The notes beneath the pieces are model-generated. The model did no database searches. It saw only the letters and a program-made list of their open reading frames with translations, and was not told the DNA's origin. Positions 1-9,435 of a stretch of DNA of 64,000 nt are shown here, one piece after another. The stretch's first letter is position 1. Every line of letters begins with the position of its first letter. Source of the DNA: Ignavibacteriales bacterium UBA1304 (lineage in GTDB: Bacteria; Bacteroidota; Ignavibacteria; Ignavibacteriales; Ignavibacteriaceae); assembly GCA_002307295.1 (NCBI GenBank), contig DBTY01000017.1, positions 1 through 64,000 on the forward strand, read 5' to 3'. A program made the position numbers and the translations under genes.

Positions 1-1
1 A

Positions 2-331
2 GGGATTTCATTCAAAATTGATTCTTTCGGCAATATTGATGAAGAACATGCGTATGGAGCCCCTGATATAAAATCAGACCCCATAAAAGGCAGGTTTAAT
101 ATAGACGAAGAAAAAGCCAGACAAATTGCATTAAAAGCCGGGTTTGAACCTGGCATAGAGAAATGGCGGATACGCTTTCATTGGCATGGCGGATTTAAAA
201 CATATGTTTGGTCGATAGAAAATATATTGGAAAATTTTGATAATGGCGCTGGCGCGCGCGGAAGAGGCTTGCTCATTGACGCAAATACCGGTAAAATTTT
301 AAGCGATAATGGCATCTCATGGGAAACATAA
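2..331 (+). CDS. C-terminal part of a PepSY-like protein (5' end outside window)
   Basis: The reading frame is open from base 2 to a TAA at 329-331, giving 109 residues with no start in the window, so this is a 3' fragment. The visible part holds a helix-like KARQIALKAG segment, a tryptophan- and glycine-rich stretch (RFHWHGGF) and a closing GLLIDANTGKIL. That last element resembles the end of PepSY/YpeB-type propeptide domains, which are often found in exported proteins. The match is by eye and moderate. The stop overlaps the start of hemD by 13 bases if hemD begins at 319, so the two may be translationally coupled. Nothing links it directly to heme synthesis. Confidence 0.55.
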   Translation, partial: GISFKIDSFGNIDEEHAYGAPDIKSDPIKGRFNIDEEKARQIALKAGFEPGIEKWRIRFHWHGGFKTYVWSIENILENFDNGAGARGRGLLIDANTGKILSDNGISWET

Positions 332-1140
332 CAACGATAAAAAATATGAATAGAACAGACAACCTAAACGGAATAAAAATATTATTAACCCGAAGCGCCG
401 AGCAATCGCAGGACGCGCTAAATCAGCTTAGAGAAGCCGGAGCCGAAGTATATTCGTTCCCCGTAATTGACATACTTCCGCCTGAAAGCTGGGCGGAGTT
501 TGACGCAATTGTTTTAGAAAAAAGATTCGATATTATTATATTCGCTTCTGTAAACGCTGTAGGAATGTTTGCCGAAAGAGTAATAAAACTGAATATAGAA
601 CTAAACTACTCAGATTATCTTATTGTAACTTCCGGCTCTAAAACGGCTGACGAATGCAAAAAGCATAATATCCCGGTAAACATTATCCCGGAAAAATTCA
701 GCGGAGCGGGGATAATTGAAGCTCTTGCGCGCCGCGGCGTTAAAGATAAGACTATATTTATTCCCCGTTCGGCGCTTGCAAAAAACGATTTGCCGGAAGG
801 ATTAAAAAAAGAAGGCGCGTTTATTAAAACTGCCGAAGTTTACAACGTCGGGATTCCGCCTGCTGAAACTATAACAAAAAATTTGGCTATAATTAAAGAT
901 ATACGCCCCGATTTGATAATTTTTACTTCGCCTTCTACGTTTAACAACTTTCTGCGTATTAAAAATGTTAATAATCCTGTGGAATATTTTGCTAATTTTA
1001 CAGTTGCGGTTATTGGTTCTACTACAAAAGCCGCAGTTAAAGGCAAAGGAGTTAGCGTTCAGATAATTCCTAAAGAACAGAACATGAACGGGTTAATCCA
1101 GGCGATTAAGGATTATTACTCAGGAACGAACAGAATATAA
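319..1140 (+). CDS. hemD: uroporphyrinogen-III synthase HemD
   Basis: HemD cyclises hydroxymethylbilane to uroporphyrinogen III with inversion of ring D, in the cytoplasm. The protein has 273 residues, a usual size. It shows the two-lobe layout of the family: an N-terminal ILLTRS..Q segment, FASVNAVGMF near residue 75, a linker, and a second lobe with FTSPSTFNNF near residue 204 and AVIGSTTKAA. Sequence conservation in HemD is always low, so its place directly before hemE is strong support. The ATG at 319 overlaps the upstream gene. An in-frame ATG at 346 starts only 9 residues before the conserved region and could be the true start, since neither has a clear ribosome binding site. Confidence 0.93.
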   Translation: MGNITTIKNMNRTDNLNGIKILLTRSAEQSQDALNQLREAGAEVYSFPVIDILPPESWAEFDAIVLEKRFDIIIFASVNAVGMFAERVIKLNIELNYSDYLIVTSGSKTADECKKHNIPVNIIPEKFSGAGIIEALARRGVKDKTIFIPRSALAKNDLPEGLKKEGAFIKTAEVYNVGIPPAETITKNLAIIKDIRPDLIIFTSPSTFNNFLRIKNVNNPVEYFANFTVAVIGSTTKAAVKGKGVSVQIIPKEQNMNGLIQAIKDYYSGTNRI

Positions 1141-1176
1141 AATTAAAAGTCTATATAAGTAGACTTAAGGATTAAA

Positions 1177-2223
1177 TTGTCAAAACTACAAAACGATTTA
1201 TTTATACGAGCCTGCAAACAAAAAAGCGTTGAAAGAACGCCCATATGGATTATGCGCCAGGCAGGCCGCTATCTGCCCGAATACCGGGCAATACGGGAAA
1301 GGTACGACTTCCTTACAATGTGCAAATCTCCCGAAATTGCAGCCGAAATAACTATTCAGCCTGTCGATATTATTGGCGTAGACGCCGCAATAATTTTTTC
1401 GGATATTCTTGTAATCCCCGAAGCTATGGGAATGCCTCTTGAAATGCTTGAAGGGAAAGGGCCTGTTTTTCCCAAACCAATTCGCTCGTGGGACGACGCT
1501 AAACAGCTGAAAGAATTAACTCCCGAAAAAGATTTGAAATATGTTCTTGAAGCCGTGGCTCTGACAAAAAAAGGATTAGACAACCGCGTACCGATAATCG
1601 GTTTTTGCGGTTCGCCTTGGACGCTGCTTACTTATATGGTAGAAGGCAGAAGCTCAAAGAATTTTGACAATGTAAAGTCGCTGATTTATAACGACCCGAA
1701 ACTTGCGCATTTTATTCTTGATAAACTTGCAGACGCCGCGGCGGATTATCTTTCCACAAAGATTGAAGCCGGAGTAAACGCAGTGCAAATATTCGATACC
1801 TGGGGCGGAGTTTTAACGCAGGTCGCATTTAAGGAATTTTCGCTGGAATATATTTCAAAAGTAATATCTAAAATTAAACGAAACGGAGAACCCGTTATTG
1901 TCTTTTCTAAGGGAGTCCATTATAAATTAGACGGCCTTGCAAAAACAGGAGCCGACGTTTTGGGATTGGACTGGACTATGGACTTGCATAAAGCAAAGAA
2001 AACCTTAAAAGGCAAAACCGCCCTACAGGGTAATATGGATCCATGCATCCTTTACGCCGATAACGACGCTATAAAAAAGGAAGCGAAAAAAATATTAAAA
2101 TCTTTCGGCAACGGAGAGGGACATATTTTTAATCTCGGTCACGGCATACTGCCAGATACCGATCCGGAGAAAGTAAAAACGCTTGTAAGTTTTGTTAAAG
2201 AAGAAAGCAAAAAATATCATTAA
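1177..2223 (+). CDS. hemE: uroporphyrinogen decarboxylase HemE
   Basis: HemE removes four carboxyl groups from uroporphyrinogen III to give coproporphyrinogen III. The protein has 348 residues, the normal length. The signature RTPIWIMRQAGRYLPEYR is at residues 20-37, the FSDILVIPEAMG segment that carries the catalytic aspartate is near residue 73, and a C-terminal GHGILPDTDPE motif is near residue 325. The start is a TTG at 1177, preceded by TAAGG at 1166-1170. It is the second heme gene of a run of six on this strand, 36 bases after hemD. Confidence 0.98.
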   Translation: MSKLQNDLFIRACKQKSVERTPIWIMRQAGRYLPEYRAIRERYDFLTMCKSPEIAAEITIQPVDIIGVDAAIIFSDILVIPEAMGMPLEMLEGKGPVFPKPIRSWDDAKQLKELTPEKDLKYVLEAVALTKKGLDNRVPIIGFCGSPWTLLTYMVEGRSSKNFDNVKSLIYNDPKLAHFILDKLADAAADYLSTKIEAGVNAVQIFDTWGGVLTQVAFKEFSLEYISKVISKIKRNGEPVIVFSKGVHYKLDGLAKTGADVLGLDWTMDLHKAKKTLKGKTALQGNMDPCILYADNDAIKKEAKKILKSFGNGEGHIFNLGHGILPDTDPEKVKTLVSFVKEESKKYH

Positions 2224-2250
2224 TTACGCGGTAAAGAAGCAGGATTTATT

Positions 2251-3627
2251 ATGCAGGAAATTGATTTAGATTTAATAAAAAAATACGATAGACCGGGTCC
2301 GCGTTATACAAGCTATCCAACGGCTCCGCATTTTAACGAGCAGTTTACTCACGAAAATTTTTTAGACGAAGTGATTAAAACAAATTACGGTAATAATCTG
2401 CCGGATTTGTCTCTTTATTATCATCTGCCGTTTTGCGATACGCTTTGTTATTTCTGCGGATGCAATATGCTTGTTACCCGCAACAGGGAAAGAATTAAAG
2501 AATATATAAAATATTTGAAAAAAGAAATTGATCTTATAAGGACTTATATTCTGCCCGATAGAAAAGTCTCCCAGCTGCAATGGGGCGGCGGAACTCCTAC
2601 GCATCTTTTGCCCGGCGAAATATCAGACCTGATAGCATATATAAATAAAAATTTTGAGTTTAAAGAAGACGCCGAAAACGGCTGCGAAATTGACCCGCGC
2701 GAACTTACGAAAGAACATCTTAGCGCATTAAGGAATGGCGGATTTAACCGCATCAGCATGGGGGTACAGGATTTTAACGAAAAAACGCAGAAAGCGGTTA
2801 ATAGAATTCAGCCGGAAGACATTACAAGGCAGGCGGTCGCCTGGGTAAGAGAGCTTGGGTTCAACAGCATCAATCTCGATCTAATGTACGGACTTCCGTT
2901 TCAGACGATTGAGTCTTTTGCCTCAACGCTTGATAAAGTAATAGATATTTCGCCAGATAGAATTGCAGTTTTTAACTTTGCTCATCTGCCGTGGTTAAAA
3001 AAACATATGGCTCTTATACATGCGGAAGATTTGCCGTCGCCTGAAGAGAAACTTGAACTGCTAAAAATGACGATCGAAAAACTTACTTCTGCCGGATATG
3101 TTTTTATTGGTATGGATCATTTTGCAAAACCGGAAGACGAACTTGCGGTTGCGCAGCGCGAAAAAAAACTGTACCGCAATTTTCAGGGCTATAGCGCTAA
3201 GGCTGGAACCGATTTATACGCTATGGGAGTAACTTCAATAAGCCAGCTTCATCGGATTTATGCGCAAAATTACAAAACTGAAAAAGAATATTTTTCCGCC
3301 TTAGATAACGAAACCATCCCGGTTATGAAAGGCTATTTGCTCAGCGACGACGATATTCTGCGGCGCGAAGTAATTTCTCAGCTTATGTGTAATTTTGAAT
3401 TAGACATCCCTGAAATAGAAAAAGAATTTAAAATTAATTTTAAAGAATATTTCAAAACCGCCCTGATAAATTTAGAAGAAATGGTTAAAGATAATTTAGT
3501 TGAAATTTCCGATAGCAAAATTACAATTAAAGGAATGGGAAAGCTGTTAATCAGAAATGCGGCTATTAATTTTGACGGATATATTGAACGGCAACAGGAT
3601 AACGCAAGGTATTCAAGAACGGTATAA
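2251..3627 (+). CDS. hemN: oxygen-independent coproporphyrinogen III dehydrogenase HemN
   Basis: This radical SAM enzyme converts coproporphyrinogen III to protoporphyrinogen IX without oxygen. The 458-residue protein opens with YDRPGPRYTSYPTAP, typical of true HemN. Its iron-sulfur motif is CDTLCYFCGC near residue 62, that is CX3CX2CXC. The extra cysteine after the triad separates HemN from the related heme chaperone HemW. A GGGTPTHL motif for SAM binding follows near residue 113, and a HemN C-terminal domain with MGVTSISQL follows later. It lies 27 bases after hemE in the heme operon. Confidence 0.97.
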   Translation: MQEIDLDLIKKYDRPGPRYTSYPTAPHFNEQFTHENFLDEVIKTNYGNNLPDLSLYYHLPFCDTLCYFCGCNMLVTRNRERIKEYIKYLKKEIDLIRTYILPDRKVSQLQWGGGTPTHLLPGEISDLIAYINKNFEFKEDAENGCEIDPRELTKEHLSALRNGGFNRISMGVQDFNEKTQKAVNRIQPEDITRQAVAWVRELGFNSINLDLMYGLPFQTIESFASTLDKVIDISPDRIAVFNFAHLPWLKKHMALIHAEDLPSPEEKLELLKMTIEKLTSAGYVFIGMDHFAKPEDELAVAQREKKLYRNFQGYSAKAGTDLYAMGVTSISQLHRIYAQNYKTEKEYFSALDNETIPVMKGYLLSDDDILRREVISQLMCNFELDIPEIEKEFKINFKEYFKTALINLEEMVKDNLVEISDSKITIKGMGKLLIRNAAINFDGYIERQQDNARYSRTV

Positions 3628-3641
3628 AGGAATATTTTTAT

Positions 3642-4604
3642 ATGGCCAAAACCGGAATAGTATTATTTAATTTAGGCGGACCGGATTCTCTTAACGCAGT
3701 CGAGCCTTTTTTAGCAAATTTGTTTAACGACCGGGATATTTTTAAACTCCCGTTTCAGAACCGTTTATCAAAATTTATAGCAAAAAAACGCGCGCCTAAA
3801 ATAATAAAGGAATACGAGCTTATCGGCGGAAGTTCGCCTCTTATCTGCTGGACGGAACTTCAGGCAAAGGCTCTAAAAGAAGCTTTGAAGTTAGAAGGAT
3901 ACGACGCGGACGTTTTTATTGCTATGCGATACTGGAAGCCGCTTACAGCCGAAACTGCAAAAATAGTTGAAGAAGGCTGTTTTGATAAAGTTTTTTTATT
4001 ACCTTTGTACCCGCATTTTTCTGTTTCAACTACTGGTTCTTCATTTAACGAATGGACCAGAGTTTACACTGGAAATAAACAGGGATTAGTTTATATTAAC
4101 GATTATTTTGATAACGAAAAATACGCGGCTTCTATAAACAAAAGAATTGACGAAGCCCTGCTTTTATTTCCGGAAGAAAAAAGAAACGGCGTCCAGTTGG
4201 TTTTTAGCGCGCACGGAACTCCGGTTAGTTATGTAAAAAAAGGAGATCCATACAGCGGGCAGATAAAAAAGACGGTTGAATTAGTAATGAAGCAACGGAA
4301 TAATTCGCACAAATACTGCGAATGCTTCCAAAGCAAAGTCGGCCCCGTAAAATGGCTTACTCCATCTACCAAAACAATGATAGAAGAATTAGCCGCGCAG
4401 GGCGAAAAATCTCTGCTGATTATTCCAATCAGTTTTGTTTCGGATCATTTAGAAACGCTATTTGAGCTGAATATTCAATACCGCGAACTTTCAGAAAAAG
4501 CCGGAATTGAAAATTATATTGTAATGCAGGGGTTAAACGATTCAGAATTATTTATTGAAGCGTTAACAGAAATTATAAAAGATAAATTGCAGAAGGGGAG
4601 TTAA
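3642..4604 (+). CDS. hemH: ferrochelatase HemH
   Basis: Ferrochelatase inserts Fe2+ into the porphyrin as the closing step of heme synthesis. The 320-residue protein starts GIVLFNLGGPDSL, the family's N-terminal signature. It has the active-site histidine in FSAHGTPVSYV near residue 187 and the conserved PISFVSDHLETLFEL block near residue 262 with the metal-site glutamate. There is no C-terminal [2Fe-2S] cysteine set. The ATG at 3642 follows AAGGA at 3627-3631, and the gene begins 14 bases after hemN. Confidence 0.97.
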   Translation: MAKTGIVLFNLGGPDSLNAVEPFLANLFNDRDIFKLPFQNRLSKFIAKKRAPKIIKEYELIGGSSPLICWTELQAKALKEALKLEGYDADVFIAMRYWKPLTAETAKIVEEGCFDKVFLLPLYPHFSVSTTGSSFNEWTRVYTGNKQGLVYINDYFDNEKYAASINKRIDEALLLFPEEKRNGVQLVFSAHGTPVSYVKKGDPYSGQIKKTVELVMKQRNNSHKYCECFQSKVGPVKWLTPSTKTMIEELAAQGEKSLLIIPISFVSDHLETLFELNIQYRELSEKAGIENYIVMQGLNDSELFIEALTEIIKDKLQKGS

Positions 4605-4618
4605 TTTGGAGAAATATT

Positions 4619-5992
4619 GTGAGTAAAAAAATAGTTGTCCTCGGAGCTGGAATTTCAGGACTATCTACGGCTTATCTGCTGCATAAAAACGGATACGACG
4701 TAACTGTTTTGGAAAAAAATAAAGAGGCCGGAGGCTCTATGGAGAGCTCCGTAGAAAAAGGCTTCCTGTTTGATAAAGGTCCAAACAGCGGTTTAGAAAC
4801 TTCGCCGCTGATTAAACAATTAGTCGACGAAATTGGTCTAACTGATGAAATGGTTTATGCCAATAAAGAAGGCGGTAAAAGATATATTTTAAGAAACGAA
4901 GAACTTCACCCGCTGCCTATGACGCCCAAAGCGCTTTTAGAGACGAAATTATTTTCATTCAAAGGCAAACTCCGGCTGTTTGGCGAACCATTTATCGGAA
5001 GATCAAAAGAAGGTTATTACCAAAGCATAGCTCAGTTTGTTGAACGGCGCTTGGGACGCGAGTTTTTAGATTATGCAATCAACCCGTTTGTAGCGGGAGT
5101 TTATGCCGGAAATCCGGAAGACCTTAGCGTAAAATCGGCTTTTCCAAAACTATATGAGCTTGAAGAAAAATACGGCGGATTGATTAAAGGAACAATTCAG
5201 GGAATACGCGAAAGAAGCAAACGCGCCGAAAAATCTAAGCAGGCGGCTAAAATGTTTTCGTTTAAATCCGGCATGCAGGCGTTCCCTAAAGCGCTTGCTA
5301 ACAAACTGCGCGGAAAAATTACGTATTTTGCCGAGGTTAAATCAATTGAAAAGGACGGCGAACAATATAAAATAACTTTTATCAACGCTAACCAGACGGA
5401 CGTGATAAAGTGCGATATAATAATATCGACTATCCCGGCTTATCAGGCGTCTGAAATATTTAAAGAATATAACGCAGATTTGGTTAATCATTTGAACGAT
5501 ATTTATTATCCCGCAACTTTAGCGTTGTATCTTGGTTACAAAAAAAATGTAATAGGCAGACCGCTTGACGGTTTTGGATATCTTATTCCGGCAAAAGAAA
5601 GGAAATCGTATTTAGGCGCAATATGGAGCTCGGTAATTTTTCCTAACAGAGCCCCTGACGATTCCGCATCCTTCACTTTGTTTGTAGGCGGAGCAAGATC
5701 GCCTGAAATTTTTTCGATGGATAAACAGGTAATTATTAAAAAGGTTATAGCCGAATTTAATTCAATTATGAAGATAACCGAACAGCCTTATTATACCGCT
5801 TACAGATATTGGAGCAAAGCGATTCCTCAATATAACATTGGATATATTGAACACGAGAAATACTTTGACCAGTTTGAAAAGGAAAATCCGGGTCTGATTA
5901 TAAGCGGTAATTTCAGAGGCGGCATTTCGGTAGGCGACTGCGTTAAGAACTCTGAAGATGTATTTAATAAAGCAGTCAGACTAATAGACTAA
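4619..5992 (+). CDS. hemY: protoporphyrinogen/coproporphyrinogen oxidase, HemY (PgoX) type
   Basis: This FAD enzyme removes six electrons from protoporphyrinogen IX, or from coproporphyrinogen III in some bacteria, using oxygen as acceptor. The gene is also called hemG or pgoX. The 457 residues start with the FAD-binding GAGISGLSTAYLL and VLEKNKEAGG, followed by the family segment FDKGPNS near residue 52, and end with a second FAD contact GNFRGGISVGDCV. The start is GTG at 4619 behind GGAGA at 4608-4612. It lies between hemH and hemB. Pairing an oxygen-using enzyme with anaerobic HemN is noted under findings. Confidence 0.93.
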   Translation: MSKKIVVLGAGISGLSTAYLLHKNGYDVTVLEKNKEAGGSMESSVEKGFLFDKGPNSGLETSPLIKQLVDEIGLTDEMVYANKEGGKRYILRNEELHPLPMTPKALLETKLFSFKGKLRLFGEPFIGRSKEGYYQSIAQFVERRLGREFLDYAINPFVAGVYAGNPEDLSVKSAFPKLYELEEKYGGLIKGTIQGIRERSKRAEKSKQAAKMFSFKSGMQAFPKALANKLRGKITYFAEVKSIEKDGEQYKITFINANQTDVIKCDIIISTIPAYQASEIFKEYNADLVNHLNDIYYPATLALYLGYKKNVIGRPLDGFGYLIPAKERKSYLGAIWSSVIFPNRAPDDSASFTLFVGGARSPEIFSMDKQVIIKKVIAEFNSIMKITEQPYYTAYRYWSKAIPQYNIGYIEHEKYFDQFEKENPGLIISGNFRGGISVGDCVKNSEDVFNKAVRLID

Positions 5993-6016
5993 AATTTATA
6001 TTTAAGGAGAAATATT

Positions 6017-7003
6017 ATGGCAAATTATCCCACTAAACGATTTAGAAGACTCCGTTACAACCCGCTTGTAAGGGATATGATACGCGAAACTGAATTAAGT
6101 AAAAACGATTTGATACTTCCGCTTTTTGTAGTTCCTGGTAAAAACGTAAAGAAAGAAATAAAATCTATGCCCGGCAATTTCCAGATGTCGGTTGACATGT
6201 TAGTAGAAGAATGTAAAGAAATAGCTTCGCTTGGAATACCTGCAATTATGCTGTTTGGCATCCCGGAACATAAAGACGAAGTCGGTTCGGAAGCATACAG
6301 CCCAAACGGAATTGTCCAGCAGGCTATACGCGCAATTAAGAAAAACGTTACTAACCTTATTGTCATTACCGACGTTTGTCTATGCGAGTATACGTCGCAC
6401 GGGCACTGCGGAGTTCTTAATGGCGAAGAAATATTAAACGACGAAAGCGTTTCGCTTCTTGCAAGGGAAGCCATTTCGCACGCTGAGGCGGGCGCCGATA
6501 TGATCGCTCCATCAGATATGATGGACGGAAGAATTGCCGCTATCAGAAAATCGCTCGATTATAAAGGCTTTAATAAAATTCCTATTATGAGTTATGCGGC
6601 AAAATTTGCTTCAGGTTATTACGGCCCGTTCAGAGACGCTGCGGAATCAACTCCGGCCTTTGGCGACAGACGTTCTCATCAGATGGACTGCGCTAACGGA
6701 AACGAAGCCGTAAGAGAAGTGGAAAGCGATATTGACGAAGGCGCAGATATGGTTATGGTTAAACCTGCCGGCCCTTATTTGGATATTCTTTACCGCGTGA
6801 AAGAAAAATTTGGTCTTCCAACCGCGGCTTATCAGGTAAGCGGCGAATTTGCTATGATTAAAGCCGCCGGACAAAACGGATGGATTGACGAAGAACGCGT
6901 TATGATTGAATCGTTAATAGCTATTAAAAGAGCGGGCGCAGATATGATTATTACTTACTTTGCTAAAGATGTTGCAAGGTGGTTAGATAAAACAAGAAAA
7001 TAA
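6017..7003 (+). CDS. hemB: delta-aminolevulinic acid dehydratase (porphobilinogen synthase) HemB
   Basis: HemB condenses two 5-aminolevulinate molecules to porphobilinogen. The 328 residues include the Schiff-base lysines K196 ([16 protein letters not shown]) and K249 ([10 protein letters not shown]). The zinc-binding cysteines C121, C123 and C131 are present ([14 protein letters not shown]), so this is the zinc-dependent class. AAGGAG lies just upstream of the ATG. In the pathway it acts before hemD, so gene order does not follow reaction order. hemA, hemL and hemC are not in the window. Confidence 0.98.
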   Translation: MANYPTKRFRRLRYNPLVRDMIRETELSKNDLILPLFVVPGKNVKKEIKSMPGNFQMSVDMLVEECKEIASLGIPAIMLFGIPEHKDEVGSEAYSPNGIVQQAIRAIKKNVTNLIVITDVCLCEYTSHGHCGVLNGEEILNDESVSLLAREAISHAEAGADMIAPSDMMDGRIAAIRKSLDYKGFNKIPIMSYAAKFASGYYGPFRDAAESTPAFGDRRSHQMDCANGNEAVREVESDIDEGADMVMVKPAGPYLDILYRVKEKFGLPTAAYQVSGEFAMIKAAGQNGWIDEERVMIESLIAIKRAGADMIITYFAKDVARWLDKTRK

Positions 7004-7029
7004 TTATTTAGGATAAATGGAGAGCTTTT

Positions 7030-8001
7030 ATGAAATACCGAAAGATAGGGAAAACGGACGTTGAAGTTTCTGAAATCAGCCTTGGCTGCTGGACTTTAGG
7101 CGGACTTAACTGGGTGGACGGAGTTCAAAACGGATGGGCTAACGTTAATGAAAATGAAGTCGCCGAAGCCGTTAATTATGCTATTGAGCAGGGCGTCACT
7201 CATTTTGATAACGCCGACGTTTATGGCAACGGCAGAGCGGAACGTATGCTTGCAAGAATACTTGGCGACAGAACAAATAAATTTATTATATCGACTAAGA
7301 TCGGCTGGTTTCAGGGCACTGCAAGCCACGCTTATGAACCCGCGCATATACGGCATCAGTGCGAACAATCGCTAATAAACCTTAGAAGAGATTATATAGA
7401 TATTTACTATTTCCATCACGGCGGTTTTGGCGATGGCGATATGTTTTTAGACGACGCTATTGAAGTGATTTATAAACTTAAAGAAGAAGGCAAAATCCGG
7501 GTTATAGGTCAATCGGCTTACAGCCACGAGGACTTTGTAAAACTTATTCCAAGAGTTAAACCGGAAGTGATACAAAGCTCTGCAAGCGCAATGGACGACG
7601 GAATTATTGCAGACGGAACGCCAACACGCAAATTAATAGATGAAAACAAAATCTCTTTTGTTGCCTTTGGCCCTCTTGGACAAGGCTTATTATTGGGCAA
7701 ATACAACAAAAATAATCCTCCTAAATTTGAGCCGGGCGATCACAGAGCAAGCGCTCCGCGTTTTTCTGTAGAAAATTTGACTAAGCTTGAACCGAAGATT
7801 GAAAAGCTAAAATCCAAATTTGGCTCGTCTGTAGATGAGCTTTCACGGGCGGCGTTACAATACCTGCTTCATTATAAAGAAACGGGAACCGTAATTCCAG
7901 GTTTTAGAAATTTAGCCCAGGTAAAGGCTAATTTAGCCGGAGCTGATAAACCGCTAACGGACAGCGAATTTAATTTTATAAAAAGCGTATTTTCTGAATA
8001 A
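7030..8001 (+). CDS. aldo/keto reductase
   Basis: This is a predicted NADPH-dependent oxidoreductase of the aldo/keto reductase superfamily with a TIM-barrel fold. The 323 residues show the expected tetrad elements: D and Y in FDNADVYGNG near residue 59, K in STKIGWFQ near residue 87, and H in YYFHHGGF near residue 126. The NADP-binding end is VIPGFRNLAQV near residue 290. The substrate cannot be told from the sequence. It begins 26 bases after hemB and is probably co-transcribed with the heme genes, but no specific role in heme synthesis can be claimed. Confidence 0.92.
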   Translation: MKYRKIGKTDVEVSEISLGCWTLGGLNWVDGVQNGWANVNENEVAEAVNYAIEQGVTHFDNADVYGNGRAERMLARILGDRTNKFIISTKIGWFQGTASHAYEPAHIRHQCEQSLINLRRDYIDIYYFHHGGFGDGDMFLDDAIEVIYKLKEEGKIRVIGQSAYSHEDFVKLIPRVKPEVIQSSASAMDDGIIADGTPTRKLIDENKISFVAFGPLGQGLLLGKYNKNNPPKFEPGDHRASAPRFSVENLTKLEPKIEKLKSKFGSSVDELSRAALQYLLHYKETGTVIPGFRNLAQVKANLAGADKPLTDSEFNFIKSVFSE

Positions 8002-8024
8002 GAGCTTAAGGAGATTTTAATAAT

Positions 8025-9296
8025 TTGTTCACTCGGTTCACGCGTTTATTTGGTTCAAAGTCCCGGTTAGAAAATGATATAAGCTGGCGTAAAACTTTCA
8101 CGGCTCTTAAATATCCTAATTACAGGCTATGGTTCTGGGGACAGATGATTTCGTTGTTCGGATCCTGGATGCAGACTACCGCTCAGGGATATCTGATTTA
8201 CGAGCTTACTCATTCGCCTATATTTTTAGGCTATGTAGGCTTTGCCACAGGAATACCGGCTTTGCTGTTTACTCTGTACGGAGGCGTTATAGCGGATAGA
8301 TTTCCGCGCAGAAGCGTTTTAATTGCTACGCAAATTGCAATGATGATTCTTGCGGTTATATTAGCCACATTAACATTTCTGCATATAATACAGCCGTGGC
8401 ACATAATTGTTCTGGCGTTTTTTCTGGGCGTCACAAACGCATTCGACTCTCCGGCAAGAATGGCGTTTGTGCTGGAAATGGTAGAACGCAAAGATTTAGT
8501 TAACGCAATTGCGCTAAACGCAACCATGTTCAATTCAGCCTCGGCCGTGGGTCCTGCAATTGCCGGAGTTGTTTATGCAATATTCGGCCCAGCATGGTGC
8601 TTTACAATTAACGGCGTTTCGTTTATTGGAGTAATTATAGCTTTAAAATTGATGAAGCTGAAAAAAATGGAAATAGCTCCCAGTCAGCAGTCTGTTTTTA
8701 AAGAATTAAAAGAAGGAATAGTTTACGTAGTTAAAGAACAGAAAATGATACTTACGCTGATTGTTATTATATCAATGACTGGATTTTTCGGAATTGCATT
8801 TGCCACAATATTTCCGGCCTGGGCTGTTAATATTATGCACGGCAACGCTGCGACTAATGGTTTGCTACAATCTGCGCGCGGCGCAGGCGCTTTAACAGGT
8901 GCCTTATTTATTGCCACAGTAAGCCATTTAAAAATTAAAGGCAAACTGTTAACATTTGGAATGTTTGCTTTCCCAATATTTTTAATGGTCTTTCTGTTCC
9001 TGCGGCAATTGCCTTTAACGCTTGTTCTGTTATACTTTATAGGCATATCTTCGCTTATGGTATTAAACATGGCAAACGGATTTGTACAAACGTTGGTTTC
9101 TGATAAATTACGCGGCAGGGTAATGGCTCTTTACAGCCTTGCATTTTTCGGGTCTATGACGCTTGGAGCTTTATTTATTGGAGCTGTAGCCGAGCATTTT
9201 TCCGAACCGATAGCAGTTGCAGTTAACGCTACAATCCTGTTTGTTACGGCGCTCGTTATCTGGATATTCATTCCCAAACTGAGAGCGTTAAAATAA
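8025..9296 (+). CDS. MFS transporter, EntS/MFS_3-like
   Basis: This is a 423-residue major facilitator protein with about 12 hydrophobic segments. The loop motif GGVIADRFPRRSVLI lies between the second and third segments near residue 85. A region around LRGRVMALYSLAFFGSMTLG near residue 363 is typical of the MFS_3 (enterobactin-exporter-like) group. The start is TTG at 8025, with AAGGAG at 8008-8013 supporting it. It is the last gene of the heme transcription unit and is followed by a hairpin. Export of a porphyrin or siderophore-type compound would be a guess from context only. Confidence 0.88.
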   Translation: MFTRFTRLFGSKSRLENDISWRKTFTALKYPNYRLWFWGQMISLFGSWMQTTAQGYLIYELTHSPIFLGYVGFATGIPALLFTLYGGVIADRFPRRSVLIATQIAMMILAVILATLTFLHIIQPWHIIVLAFFLGVTNAFDSPARMAFVLEMVERKDLVNAIALNATMFNSASAVGPAIAGVVYAIFGPAWCFTINGVSFIGVIIALKLMKLKKMEIAPSQQSVFKELKEGIVYVVKEQKMILTLIVIISMTGFFGIAFATIFPAWAVNIMHGNAATNGLLQSARGAGALTGALFIATVSHLKIKGKLLTFGMFAFPIFLMVFLFLRQLPLTLVLLYFIGISSLMVLNMANGFVQTLVSDKLRGRVMALYSLAFFGSMTLGALFIGAVAEHFSEPIAVAVNATILFVTALVIWIFIPKLRALK

Positions 9297-9305
9297 TGTT
9301 TTTGT

Positions 9306-9327
9306 AGCGTAGGTTTTAACCTGCGCT
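9306..9327. terminator. hairpin after the heme/MFS operon
   Basis: AGCGTAGGTT and AACCTGCGCT form a 10-bp stem with a two-base loop and one G-T pair. No long T run follows, so it may be a dispersed palindrome rather than a classical terminator. Confidence 0.4.
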
Positions 9328-9435
9328 TTATGTCAGCGGTTGAGAAGGCAACGCAACTTTCAGAGCGTGATTTGACTGCGCCGCCCTATATTAAAGGCAA
9401 TGCAGGGAGCACGAAAGAATTCCTAATTCCTAATA

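Noticed and set aside
6055..6474. Minus-strand 139-residue frame inside hemB
   Set aside because: It lies wholly antisense to well conserved hemB codons, so it arises from codon bias.
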